A stretch of 26,168 bases of DNA from contig MNCI01023302.1 of NCBI GenBank assembly GCA_015680685.1, positions 1,167,908-1,194,075 of the forward strand. The letters are read 5' to 3'. This stretch comes from Gnetum montanum. Lineage: Eukaryota; Streptophyta; Gnetopsida; Gnetales; Gnetaceae. Every line of letters starts with the position of its first letter. Position 1 is the stretch's first letter. Below are positions 1 to 9,790 of the stretch, piece by piece. Position numbers and translations under genes: made by a program. Below the pieces are notes generated by a model. The model was given only the letters and a program-made list of their open reading frames with translations. It was not told where the DNA came from and did no database searches.

Positions 1-634
1 AGGGGAGTGCCGCCTCTTATTTATAGATGTGGCGGCGGACCGCGATATCGCGTACGCGATATCACGGCACATGCAGGTCGCGTCTCATCAGACACATTCC
101 ATGAATGGTAATAAAATTGAGATTGGTTCATATTCATTGCAGCACTTTGACTTAGAATAGATTTACTTTTAATACAATTTACTTTTGATGCACTTAGTTA
201 ATATTTACATTCTCATGCACATTAAGTAATTGGTAGAATGAGTACAACTAGTTTTAAGCATAAACATGTATTCAACTTGATAATCCTAGCAGTGGATATG
301 TGAGTTTAGGACTTGTATAGTAAGCTAGGAATGGACACTCATCGTCCTTAGGATAGTTTAGGATTAATTTTATTGTTAATTAGATTAAATACTTAATTTT
401 CATATTATTATTTAGTTAGTTTAAGGGCTGCATAACATTAATAATCATGTGCCTCACTTTGAACTAAATCACACGTGATAAAGCTACTACTAGTACAAGT
501 GGGAGGATAGTGACCTACGATCAATGCTTAACAATTTAGAGACCACACTAATTCTATCCAAAAAATTCAATCAAATTGCATTTGAATGCTTGTGATTTGT
601 ATGGTTGGGCGTAGGGGGTACCTGCTACTCATCA
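1..634 (+). repeat. Partial LTR of an outer-element-related Ty3/gypsy family (left end outside window)
   Basis: Read on the minus strand from 634 leftward this begins TGATGAGTAGCAGGTACCCC, the same terminal block that begins the LTRs at 1630, 5148, 14301 and 25789 on the plus strand. In two of those the block sits next to a primer-binding site, so it marks the 3' end of the LTR, and this copy therefore reads left to right. It is closest to the LTR at 1630-2311: both share the block with the GTTGTCTTCCCACTT-like stretch, the AT-rich middle and the end near GAATGTGTC. No primer site follows position 634. The flanking DNA is LINE sequence, so this is a 3' LTR or a solo LTR inserted in a LINE. 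Positions 1-105 have no counterpart in the 1630 copy. Confidence 0.75.
44..63. repeat. Perfect 20-bp CpG-rich palindrome in LTR
   Basis: GATATCGCGTACGCGATATC equals its own reverse complement, and the symmetry extends four more bases each way with one mismatch. Related but degraded palindromes centred on GATATCG or GATATC lie near the TATA-like motifs of the LTRs at 5918-5939 and 14984-15007. A conserved cis-element of the LTR promoter is plausible, but no binding factor can be named. Confidence 0.6.
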
Positions 635-1265
635 GTTAATGAACTTTCCTTCTTTGAGGTGAAGAAAACTTTATTAAAGTTTAAAAATGGAAAATTTGTT
701 GGGTCATATAACATTCTTATAGAAGATTGAAAATCACTAGAAGATATATGAGTTTCTTGGTTGACATGATTATTTATCAAAATCTTTAAAAATGGAAAAA
801 CGCCTAATAATTTGAGAAAAAGCATTGTTGTTCCTATCCATAAAAATACAGAAGATGTGCAAAATTGTGCAAATTATAAAAGGATCAAGCTAATGAGCCA
901 TACTATGAAGCTTTGGAAGAGAGACATAGAGTAGCATCTCAAACTTGAATGAATAGTATCAAAAAACCAATTTGGATTTATGTGAGGAAGATCGACTATA
1001 GAGGCTATTTTCTCGATATAATAATTGATATAAAGATTTAGAAAACATAGAGAAAAATACATTTGATCTTTATTGACTTGAAAAAAGAATACGATAGAGT
1101 TCCTAGAGATATTATTCGGTGGGTGGGCCTTATAGAGGAAAAACATCATTGATAAATATCTCAAGGTGATTCAAAACATGTATGAAGGAGCTACCATTCA
1201 AATTAAAATAGCTAGTAGAGCAACATATGATTTTCTAGTAATAATAGGTTTACATCAAAGGTATG
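635..1265 (+). pseudogene. RTE-like LINE reverse transcriptase fragment
   Basis: This is a piece of a non-LTR retrotransposon reverse transcriptase, the enzyme that copies LINE RNA at a nicked target. Conceptual translation across frames gives, in order, EVKKTLLKFKNGK (from about 656), SIVVPIHKN, NCANYKRIKLMSHTMKLW, KNQFGFM, GRSTIEAIF, then in another frame IFIDLKKEYDRVPRD and finally MYEGA and IGLHQ. These are the ordered blocks of plant RTE-type LINE RT, and the first catalytic aspartate (FID) is still readable. In-frame stops and at least two frameshifts are present. The fragment starts exactly at the LTR end (634/635) and stops before the second catalytic motif, where it meets the gag remnant of the next element. 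Non-functional. Confidence 0.85.
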
Positions 1266-1497
1266 TGCTTAGCCTAGTCCTAGGCCTTAAGGCCCTATTT
1301 GTTCTAGGACTTATTCCATCCCCTCTAGGTTGCCTGTGATAATTGAACGTAGTCTTTGAATGTTGTAAGGGTCTAAATGAGCATATGAGACCCCTGCTTG
1401 TAGTGGTTCACTCTAGTTCTCTTTAATATAAATCCTATCATTTCTTCTACTAGAGTTGTCATCATGTGATGGATTATCGGCCCTATGAAGGAGACAT
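1266..1497 (-). pseudogene. Gag N-terminal remnant of the minus-strand element with LTR at 1630
   Basis: On the minus strand a Met codon at 1497 (MSPS) follows the primer site and a short leader. After a frameshift the sequence reads like coding DNA, with EPLQAGVSYAHLDPYNIQRL, RSIITGNLEGME and VLEQIGP, and the stops are single substitutions. The position and the MS(P/S)S start match the Gag start of the outer element at 14146. That context, rather than a recognised domain, identifies it. It is cut off where the LINE fragment begins. Truncated and non-functional. Confidence 0.5.
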
Positions 1498-1610
1498 GTT
1501 TTTAGTTAATAATGTGTGTAATTTAAAATATTAATATTTTTGAAAAGCTAAATCATTAATGCTATAACAATGATCATTTATAATATATTTAATCTAGATC
1601 ACTAACACCA

Positions 1611-1628
1611 TACCCAACAATGGCACCA
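1611..1628 (-). other. Primer-binding site, tRNA-Asp type (decayed)
   Basis: On the minus strand TGGTGCCATTGTTGGGTA follows the LTR end after one base. The reverse complement of the plant tRNA-Asp 3' end is TGGCGCCGTTGCCGGGGA. There are five differences, four of them C/T or G/A transitions. It fixes the orientation of the LTR at 1630 as a minus-strand 5' LTR. Confidence 0.7.
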
Positions 1629-1629
1629 A

Positions 1630-2311
1630 TGATAAGCAGTGGGTAGTCCCTACATCCAACAATATGAATCACAAGTGTTTATGTGCGATCTAGTCAAATT
1701 CTATGGATGGGGCTAGTGTGGTATCTAGATTGTTAAGTGTTAATCATAGGTTGTTGTCTTCCCACTTGGACTAGTGGTAGCTTTGTCACGTGTAGTTTAG
1801 TCCAAAGTGAGGCATATGATTATTGATGTTGTGAAGCTATGGGTAAGCTAAATAAAATCATGGAAAATTAATTATTTAATCTAATTAATAATAAAATTAA
1901 ATCTAAAACTATCCTAAGTATGATGAGTATTTGTCCCCAACTTGTTGTACATGTCTTGAACTCATGTTCCTACTGCTAGGATTACCAAGTGTTATACTAC
2001 TAGGTGAAACAAGCAATAATGCTATTAGGATTACTAAGCAAATATGTATTTATGCTTGAAAGTAGTCATGCTCATTTCACCGATTGATTAACATACATGG
2101 AAATGTAAATATTAACTAAGTACATAGAAAGTAAATTGCATTAAAAGTAAATATATTCCAAGCCAAAGTGCAATTGTTTATTATATGTTTATTTTAATAT
2201 TTTTGAACGACAATTAATATGTTTATTGTTTATTAATATATTCCAAACCAAAGTTCATTATATGTTTATTGTTTTATTAATATTTTTGAATTTGTCATTC
2301 ATAGAATGTGT
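1630..2311 (-). repeat. 5' LTR of a truncated minus-strand Ty3/gypsy element
   Basis: The plus-strand start TGATAAGCAGTGGGTAGTCC matches the ends of the other LTRs of this superfamily, and it is followed by the shared TTGTCTTCCCAC and GAGGCATATGATT blocks. It pairs with the primer site at 1611-1628. It can be followed as a homologue of the 1-634 LTR to about GAATGTGTCC at 2311, after which similarity stops, so the U3 part is missing or replaced. With the opposite-facing LTR at 1-634 it forms an inverted pair around the LINE fragment. Confidence 0.75.
2152..2300. repeat. Local AT-rich duplication inside the 1630 LTR
   Basis: The block beginning ATATTCCAAGCCAAAGT near 2153 recurs near 2238 (ATATTCCAAACCAAAGT). 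Each is followed by a variant of TTATATGTTTATT and TAATATTTTTGAA. A third copy of the second half (TTATTATATGCTTATTATT, then ATTAATATTTTTGAATTTG) lies at about 2919-2961. The spacing is irregular, so this looks like stepwise duplication of a T/A-rich segment. Confidence 0.65.
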
Positions 2312-4189
2312 CCAAGTACAATGCCACTCAAATATGATGTCATACAATTGACTCAAATCCACAATGTGGGTACTCACTAACTATTTGCTAAGATTACAAA
2401 ATAAAACTACAAGAGTTTGACAACACTATTAATCAAATGGTGCCAAATAGGTGGTAGATGTTCACATATTTATAAGTAAATATCGATACTATGTCGATGC
2501 AGATGCATTAACTCATTTGGCTAGTAGATGCAATATAGCAGATGCAATGTAGCATCCATGATATAACAACCAATTGAGACACATTGATGGGAATACTACA
2601 ATGCAGATGCAATGAAGCATCTATGATATCTCAATCAACTAATACACTTAACAAAATGATGTTTCATCATATCCCTTTGACTCAACTACTCGACATATCA
2701 AGTGTCATGACTTAGACATGGATATAGTGTTAGTGGTACATTTTAGATTAAATTTAAATATGAGATCTATCTTTTCTTCTATTTTAATCAGTTAGTGATG
2801 TGTATAGTTTCATCATGTGTTGATTAGATTTAATGTATTTGTTAAGCATGAGAATTTTTTATTAATGTTTTATGGATTAATTAGTTTCAGGATGGGGTAG
2901 ATTTTTACTTGGACCAGGTTTATTATATGCTTATTATTTTATTAATATTTTTGAATTTGTCTCATCTCTTAGTCACCATCATTATTTTATCTAGCCTTTC
3001 TAAATTAATCTCATATATTTTATTGTCAAGTTTGTAATCCTCAATGGTACATATTAATGACTAACGAGGGATCCCATTGGAGTAATAACAGTAATTATTA
3101 AATTTCATTTTGGATCATATAGTTATACTCACAAATGGTTAATGCTACAAATCTTTCAATGGGCATGAGGTTTTGTGTGCCATGAATTGTCTTTAGTGGC
3201 TCGAGGATTAAATTATTGCAATTGTTGATTGAGGATAGATCTAATGATGGAAAATATGATGTTTAGAGCTAACTTTTCTTATCATCTAAGTCATTCATAT
3301 TTGATAAATCCTAACCATTAATTTTTTTGATTACATTTATAAAATGGAAATCATAGATTTGTTTTAAACAACTTATCTACAATTTTCTTTGGAATTACTT
3401 TGTGTCTTGTTATGGTCCTTTGTCATGATGCCACTAGAGGCTTTTTGTTGGAGAGCCAAATTTAGGGATTGCAATAATGCTACAAGTTAGAAATTATCAA
3501 CAAAAGAAAAGTAGAGAAATAATCAGTTATTATGTCTTATTCTATTTTTTTTCTCTTTTTATTTTTTGTTGGTCTCACTTGCATCTTAAGAATGGTTAGT
3601 TGTGGTATGTATTACCATTAGTGGTGTGAATAATCATTGAGTGATCATCCTCGAGATTTTGACATATATGATGTGTATAAATAGGTGTCAAGTAATCTAT
3701 GATGTGTACAACCATAAGAACATTTTTACAATTTATTTTTTTCTCGATGCACATAATTAGATAGTGGGCTATGGTGAGCACAACCATAGGATGGGACAAA
3801 TCAGGACATTAGATAGTAAAGTACTTAAAAGTTATGACCAAGTCAATATTTTTCTTGGAGTTGAACTTAAGACATTTCTGGTTTTCCCATAGTCAAGTTG
3901 AGATACTAGTTACTTTTAAACAACGTAACTTGTATTTACCTTGATATTTGAGTAGGAGCCTATAAATGTTTATCTATTGGGAAGGATTTGTTTCTAACAT
4001 TTGTTTTGTAGCTAGTGGTAGCCATTCTAGATAAATCTTGTTCCTAAGTGTTAAGGATCGAGTTCATTCTATGGATGAAAAACATTGACTCTTCTTACAT
4101 ATTATGTATGTAGACAGTGCAAGTTAGGGTGCTAAAGAATAAGGGAGTTGCTTTTATAAATGATACCAAAAAGGAAGATGTTTTTGCAG
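2312..4189. other. AT-rich intergenic stretch, no recognisable gene
   Basis: No coding domain is recognised on either strand. The stretch holds the 2538-2647 repeat, the third AT-rich copy at 2919-2961 and a TATA-like CCTATAAATG at about 3959-3968. The last lies a few hundred bases upstream of the gag fragment and might be the remains of that element's LTR promoter. No LTR partner or primer site could be seen, so this is only a suggestion. Confidence 0.5.
2538..2647 (+). repeat. Two-copy direct repeat, 65-bp spacing
   Basis: GCAGATGCAATGTAGCATCC at 2538 and GCAGATGCAATGAAGCATCT at 2603 begin two similar blocks of about 45 bases, both continuing with ATGATAT and a CAA(T/C)-rich end. A shorter GATGCA-containing copy precedes them near 2500. 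No function is visible. Confidence 0.6.
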
Positions 4190-4925
4190 GTGGCACCAAG
4201 GAGGAAAAGAAGCAATACTACTAGGAGTATTGCTAAGAATAGGCATTCAAGGATCGGAAGTAACTTAGAACAATTGCAACAAAAAAAAATTGCTTCGGTC
4301 ATTAGTGAATCTATTAAATAATGGGAATAATCTTGGAATTTATGGAACTTCTAATGACGAGATTTTAGTGGGTGATTTCAATAAGTTGAACCCACCAACA
4401 TTTAAGCATATGGATGCTCCATCTATGGCTAAAAAATGGATTATGGAGATGGAAAAGGTGTTTGGATTGTTAGTTTATTCTCCAACATAGAAGACAAGGT
4501 TGGTAGTGTATTAGTTGCAAGGAGGTACAAGTTGTTGGTGGAGCAACCTATTAAATATGAAGAAATGGATAATAGAGAATGTGACATGGGAAGAATTTAA
4601 GAAGGCATTCAAAGATCGATTTGTAATTAAGGGACATGAGGAGAAAATTAAGGATAAATTTTATTCTCTAGTGCAAGATTATATGATTATGCATGAATAT
4701 GATAATCAGTTCAATGAGTTAAATGATTATGTTTCACACCTTTTGAAGGATGAAAAGGCTAGCATGCAAAGATTTCTTAAGGGGTTGCACCTAGCAAATC
4801 ATTGTCATATGGTTGCTTTGGAGTTTTCTTCTTACGAGGAAGTGCATTCATGTGTTGTAAGGGTTGAACAAGATCAATTAGAGGAGATCTCTCAAAAGGT
4901 AAGAAGTAGGGATCATCAACTATAG
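4190..4925 (+). pseudogene. Solo Ty3/gypsy Gag fragment
   Basis: Gag forms the particle that packages retrotransposon RNA. An N-terminal basic start (VAPRRKRSNTTRS from 4190) is followed, after a frame change probably at the A-run 4281-4289, by the retrotransposon Gag core. That core reads LNPPTFKHMDAPSMAKKW, then MEKVF, WWSNLL, VTWEEFKKAFKDRF, MHEYDNQFNELNDY, LKDEKASMQRFLKGL and YEEVHSCVVRVEQDQLEE. This order (WI.EMEK, WW, W.EF...F, E....F..L, F..GL) is that of plant Gag of the Retrotrans_gag family. In-frame stops lie at 4488-4490 and 4512-4514. No zinc knuckle or pol follows, because the left LTR of the outer element begins at 5148. It is unlike the other two Gags here, so a third element family is represented. 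Confidence 0.85.
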
Positions 4926-5147
4926 AGATAGGAAATAAGAGTAAGTAAACACATATTTATCATTTTAGATTTCACAATGGATTCTATAACAATAATTTGT
5001 TTTGCAAATCTTTTGTTCTAAGGTAAGGTGAAAACTTTCAAGGATATGTAGCATGCATTTAGATTCCAGTGTTTTAATGTATCCTGAAAAGGAATACATA
5101 GGCAAGATTTCCTTTAGTATATACTTTAGAAGTAAATAGATAAAGAG
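4926..5147. other. Left flank of the outer element, no gene seen
   Basis: This AT-rich sequence lies between the Gag fragment and the outer element's left LTR. It may be decayed downstream Gag or linker sequence, but nothing is recognisable. The five bases before the LTR are AAGAG (5143-5147), the candidate left target duplication of the outer element. Confidence 0.4.
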
Positions 5148-5892
5148 TGATAAGTGGCGAGGTACCCTTATGCCCAACCATATGAATCATAAGCATTCAC
5201 GTATGATTCAGTCAAATTTCATAGAACTTAAGTTTCCATGTACACTAGCTCTAGGATGCAAAACCTAATTGTGATGATCGTTGTCTTCCCAACTACACTT
5301 GTGGAGCTTAGTTGTATGGTTAAGTGTAATTGAGGCACATGATTTTTATTATTTTATATTTTATTCGTCTAAGATTAACAAGTTGAAACTCAATTTGTGA
5401 ATCACTTTAACTAATCTAATTGCTAATTAATAACTAACTTCCCTAACATAACTATCTGGTCCCACTTTTCATGCACATCATAAACACATATAACACTGTT
5501 GGGTTACCAAACGTTAAGCATTGTTGGGATTACCAAGCGTCATGCGCATGCTCGAAGCAATTGTACTTATGTGCTTAATTAACTGCTATTTAATCTAGCT
5601 AGCTTACTTTAGCTTAATTACTTGGCAGTATCAAATGAAATTTCACAAAACATTAAATGCATAAATGAAATATTTAAGGTAGCCAAGGTGTTACAAGGTT
5701 TGATAAGAAGGCTCGTTTTTATTGCCACACATATTGCTGTGCTTAGGTACAATAGTGCTCGAATAAAGATCCATACACTCAATGGCTCCTGCTGCGGGAA
5801 CTTTGGAAAATATTCTAACTTTGAAGAAAAGAAACTACAAGAGCTCTACTATGCTATGAAAAAAACTCATCTCAAACCATGTGCCCAAGCAC

Positions 5893-5903
5893 TATATTTA
5901 TAG
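5893..5903 (-). promoter_or_regulatory. Probable TATA box of outer 3' LTR
   Basis: The minus strand reads CTATAAATATA. The 5' LTR has TATAAATATA at the matching place (14958-14967). A degraded palindrome (5918-5939) lies about 15 bases upstream in transcription order. This would place the U3/R border about 720 bases from the LTR 3' end. Confidence 0.6.
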
Positions 5904-6903
5904 GCCGACACACACCCCGTGATATCGAATATCCGACATCACTTCTTAGTCCCTGATATCGAAGCCAGGCCAAATATGGTTCATCATACCCCCACAATTG
6001 AATGAAAACTCGTCCTCGAGTGAACAAGAGGAGGAACAAGTTCCTTATATATTGGAAAGGTATGGGATTATTAATTGACATGCACATTGACTTAGACAGA
6101 ACAGAAAAACTCTAAGTGTCCAAGTGTATGGATTTTCAATTTTTACAAAATTGGGTGTTCATGATAATAGAATTGAACACCCTGGACAAAACTAACATCC
6201 AACTCCTCTAGTAGTTAGAGGATGAGGGAGAAGATCCAACAAGCATGAAGGCTTCTTGTCGCATGGTGCTACTGCTTCTCCCTTGGTGAAGATAGTCCTG
6301 CTTCCAATTCACGCTTTCCCTTGCAATCACAACAAAATCGCAGGTTAGTGTGCAATGTGCAATGTATAGTTTTTAGATAACTTGTCTCATCAATAGTTAC
6401 ACTTAGCTAGGTTGTGATTTTGGTGGACTAATTCCTTTAATAGTGTTAGTGGGAAGACTAAAAAATAGGGTGAAATGGATAAGCAGTCCATTATTAAATT
6501 CTAAAATGTTCAAACGTGATGAAATGCTTAAAGAGGATTAAAGAATTCATAATAATAAAAAGAGGATTTCAATAAAAAATGTTGTGAAGATGCACACAAT
6601 TGGATGTCATTGATGGAACACGCAAAAGGATTTGATTGTGAAAATGTCTAAGGATAAAGAACTTAACTAACCCAATCAAAAGATATGCAAGTGGGTCCTC
6701 CCCAAAGCAGGCACATGTCCTTTATTTCCCTTACATAACCTCAAACTGAGGAGTTCGTGGGCTCCATGGATAATTATTGGTTATGGAACATTAAGTACAA
6801 AAACCTGAAAGAAACTACCTATGAATTTTGACACATCAAACCAAGACATCGAACAAGAACATGTAACTAGTAGTGAGGTGAGGCATGGTAAGCATAGATG
6901 GAC

Positions 6904-6918
6904 GAGAGAGAGAGAGAG
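6904..6918. repeat. (GA)n microsatellite in outer 3' LTR
   Basis: Seven GA units plus G. The matching place in the 5' LTR (about 25636-25646) has only a short GAGAGAGA-like run, so the tract has changed length since insertion. Confidence 0.85.
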
Positions 6919-7050
6919 TGGAATGGAGTTTCCAATTAAGGTCACATGAAGTATCTTGTGATTTTTGTGGTTAAATGACTTGATAAAATCCATATATGTT
7001 AAATCAAAATCAACCACATTTAGTGACGTCGCATCGTCACTCTAAGAACA

Positions 7051-7063
7051 GTCCATCCCCTTG
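7051..7063 (-). other. Polypurine tract of outer element
   Basis: On the minus strand TCAAGGGGATGGAC directly precedes the LTR start TGTTCTTAGAG. Its place and purine content fit the primer for plus-strand DNA synthesis. A shorter relative, AGGGAGAAT, stands next to the other LTR at 25780-25788. Confidence 0.7.
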
Positions 7064-8055
7064 AGACATAAGAGTGCTTCCATAGAACAACCACCATTCC
7101 TTATTTAAGAAGAAAAGAGAAGCAGGAAGTGAGAGAGGGCCTTAGTTAGAGGGGATCTTTAGGCATGGGTAACATGTCTTTCTAGTCCCATAACTAGTGC
7201 TTGTAGCTCATTTATTTTGTCTAAGGGGTCTGCTTTGAATTTCCATTATTTTTTTTGTTGGAATGGGAATCACACCATGCAAAGACTTATTCAACTTCCT
7301 ACTATTGGTTGACACAGAATAGTATGAAATCCATGAAAACACACATGCACCCAAGTAAGCAAAAAGGCACAAAGAGTATTGAGTCCCCTTGAAGTCACAC
7401 CCTGTTCAAACCTTTGAATCCTTTCCAAGTCTGGAAACTACCAAGGTCATAAGTTGTTAAAGTTTTATTAATGCAAAGGAGGCCTCATACTTCTAGAATA
7501 AAGAAAACCATAAAATTGGTGGATGGATGGATGTTGTGAACTCACTACCTATTTCATAAAAGAGAAACCATATCCTAGTTATCGATAACAAAATTCAAAG
7601 TTAGAATCTAGATACCAACAATCAAATAACCAGATAGCACATGGCCACATTAAACAAACCACACTATACCTAGTTGGCAATAAGGCACATTATTATTATT
7701 AATAAAATACAATAAGAAAATCTCATTCAAAATAAAGGAAAACATACAGGAAATTGTAAAATATTTGAGAAAAATAAAACGTACTAACAATGTTGTAAAA
7801 CAAAAATTGGAAAAAATTAATAACGTGAAAAAAAATGTGTAAGATAAAAAATGCATAAAATAGAAAGTTGTAAAAATAATAAGATGTAAAACAAAAATGT
7901 GTAAAAGAAAAAGATGAAAAACTAAGGAGCCACTTATATATTTAGCATGGGTGGCCGTCTCCCCCATGACTAAATTGAAAGGAGGAGATCTAAAAGACTG
8001 AGCATGGTTGTCCATCTGATGAGGCGTTTGTTGCACTAGCTTGCTTAGGCTCATG
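7064..8055 (-). other. 3' untranslated region of outer element, no supported gene
   Basis: This lies between the integrase C-terminus and the polypurine tract. The part at about 7680-7925 is T-rich on the coding strand, with repeated TTTTACA-like words, and gives a Phe/Leu-rich open frame of 134 codons. Its make-up is explained by the base composition. Athila elements carry an env-like gene here, but no signal peptide, glycosylation pattern or conserved block supports one. Confidence 0.55.
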
Positions 8056-9140
8056 GAAAGGTTTGACTTGTTATGTGTTGATCAACTGCTCCTTGTTTAG
8101 GCTCTTAGGTTTGTAGATCAACATGGCCCTAGAAGGGATTGTAAATGATATAAGGTCCTTTCCATAACGTCTAGAACTTAGTTCGTTAAGGTACATGTAC
8201 GGGGTTCCATTAGAGGACCTTATCTCTCGATTAAAATTTGACTTTCCTAATTTTAAGGTCATGGCACTTTTTGTTAAATGCCTTGTGCAGCTCGGTAGAT
8301 GACAGGGCTACCAATTGGTTTTCATCTAGCAAGTTGAGATTCATTAATCTTCTTTTTGTGCTAGACTTAAGTCAAGGTCAAGGTCATAGGCTATTGAAAG
8401 TGTATAGAGCTCAGATTGAATAGGAAGTGCTCGTAATTTTTTGTACACCAGCTCATAGGGAGAATAGCCTATAGGGAGTTTTCATGTTGAGCAATAGGCC
8501 CAAAGGGCATCATTGAATTTTGTGCTCTAGTATCTCCTATATTTTCTAATAGTTTTCATTAGGATCTTTGTGATTTCCCTATTTGTAACCTTAGCTTGAC
8601 CATTGGCATGGGGGTGGTAGGTTGTTAGTTTAGGTTCAACCCCCAAGCGTTGCATAAGCTTTCAAAAGGTAGTGCCTATAAAGTGGGTTCCATTGTTAGA
8701 AATTAATGCACATGGCACACCAAACCTGTTTACAACATTCTGTTGTACAAACCGAGAATCAACAGAAAATGTATAGTCGGTGATGGTTGCTACTTTTGCC
8801 CATTTTGTACAATAGTCAATAGCGACTATGATGTATGCCTTTCCATTTGACATGGACATGTTGGAACCCATGAAGTCAATACCCCAAATGGCAAAGGATT
8901 CTAGTGGTTAGATCCATTGTTGAGGTCCCTTTGTTCAAGCAATCATTCCACCATGTCATTGGTAGTGTTCACTAGAGTGGATAAACTTGTGAGCATCCTT
9001 GAAAATTATTGGCCAATAATACCCTGCCATCAAGATTTTAATAGTCGTGCATCTCCTAGCATAGTGGCCCCCACAAGGACCCTTATGAGCATCTTGGAGA
9101 ATGCGTAATTAATTAGCATTAAGGACACACCAACAAACTA
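8056..9140 (-). pseudogene. Integrase remnant of outer element
   Basis: Integrase inserts the cDNA into the host chromosome. From 9140 downward it shows the zinc-binding HHCC region (HKGPCGGHY, then MAGYYWPIIFKDAHKFIHSS), the catalytic core (IWGIDFMG, VAIDYCTKWAKV, NRFGVPCALISNNGTHF, LTTYHPHANGQAKVTNREI) and the C-terminal region (PIGYSPYELVYKKL, AYDLDLD, HKAFNKKCHDLK and a late YGKDL/WKGPY-like block). Both zinc cysteines are gone (HSSEHYQ where C..C is usual). The first catalytic Asp is kept (codon 8815-8817). The second is Asn (8695-8697) and the catalytic Glu is Lys (8590-8592). The frame is the same as in RT. No chromodomain is seen. It cannot be active. Confidence 0.9.
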
Positions 9141-9387
9141 GGCCATTCATGCACATGTTGTAGAGGTGTTCATTGATCTCCATGAAGCATTTTACCTAGT
9201 AAAGAAACTATTGTTTCTTTTGATGTTCCAACCCTTGTGGCATCTCTTGAATGAGATGATAGGTGAGAATGCCATCGTACCATTTAGGCTTAGTGGAATA
9301 TTGTTCAGTTATAGCCCTGGAAAAGAGGAGTTCATTAGGGAATAGATCAAATAGTGGGCTTTTTGCCTCTTTGTTGTCCCATCACAA
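9141..9387 (-). other. RNase H-integrase linker of outer pol
   Basis: It reads as coding in the pol frame (FPNELLFSRAITEQYSTKPK, then WYDGILTYHLIQEMPQGL), which matches the spacer that joins RNase H to the integrase zinc region in plant Ty3/gypsy polyproteins. Single stops interrupt it. No separate domain. Confidence 0.65.
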
Positions 9388-9790
9388 CTAAGACAAGTGG
9401 TCAACAATCACATTCTCAGTTTCCTTTTGATCTATCATCGTAAGATTGAATTCCTGTAAGATCACCAGCCACCGTATGCTGTGGGAGCTTACCATTGGCT
9501 TGTTCATGAGGAAGCAAATGGCACTATGGTTCGTTTTCACAAACACTTTGTATCCAAGCACATCATGTCTAAACTTCTCTAGAGCAAACACCACTACCAT
9601 CAATTCTTTTTCTATGGTGGTGTAGTTCAGTTGTGCACACACAATGCTTCAACTTGTGCACTGGATGTAACATGGATGTTTTTTGTCATCCAATTACATA
9701 AGCACAGCATGCAAAACATAGTTTGATGCATTTGTCATTACATGAAATGGTTTGGACCAGTCAGGTGCATGTAGAATTGGGGTTTCTGCA
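9388..9790 (-). pseudogene. RNase H domain remnant of outer pol
   Basis: RNase H removes the RNA strand during reverse transcription. In order: APDWSKPFHVMTNASNY, then LNYTTIEKELMVVVFALEKF, GYKVFVKTNHSAICFLMNKP, IRWLVILQEFNLTMID and ENVIVDHLS. This is the usual layout of plant Ty3/gypsy RNase H. Two catalytic aspartates are Asn: MTDAS has become MTNAS (codon 9730-9732) and TDHSA has become TNHSA (codon 9529-9531). The Glu of EKEL and the last Asp (VDHLS) are kept. It follows RT in the same frame. Inactive. Confidence 0.9.

Larger units (their letters stand above)
5148..7050 (-). repeat. 3' LTR of outer element (complete, about 1.9 kb)
   Basis: On the plus strand it starts TGATAAGTGGCGAGGTACCC and ends CTCTAAGAACA, giving TG...CA ends. 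Its right end abuts a polypurine tract (minus strand). It is uninterrupted: the sequence around 6108-6125 (CTCTAAGTGTCCAAGTGTA) runs straight through the point where the other LTR is split by the nested element. Compared with the 5' LTR it has an extra segment at about 5542-5632 and a longer GA run at 6904. Confidence 0.9.

Noticed and set aside
1266-1310. Hairpin around GGCCTTAAGGCC as a Helitron 3' end
   Set aside because: No CTRR end or Helitron protein is seen, and the sequence reads as gag remnant on the minus strand.
5622-5903. 93-codon open frame and its counterpart at 14675-14905 as a conserved small gene
   Set aside because: Both lie in the LTRs antisense to the element. Their likeness follows from LTR homology, and the second copy is shortened by a deletion.
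7650-8054. 134-codon hydrophobic open frame (minus) as an env-like gene
   Set aside because: The hydrophobicity comes from a T-rich low-complexity tract. There is no signal peptide, no glycosylation sites in context and no conserved block.
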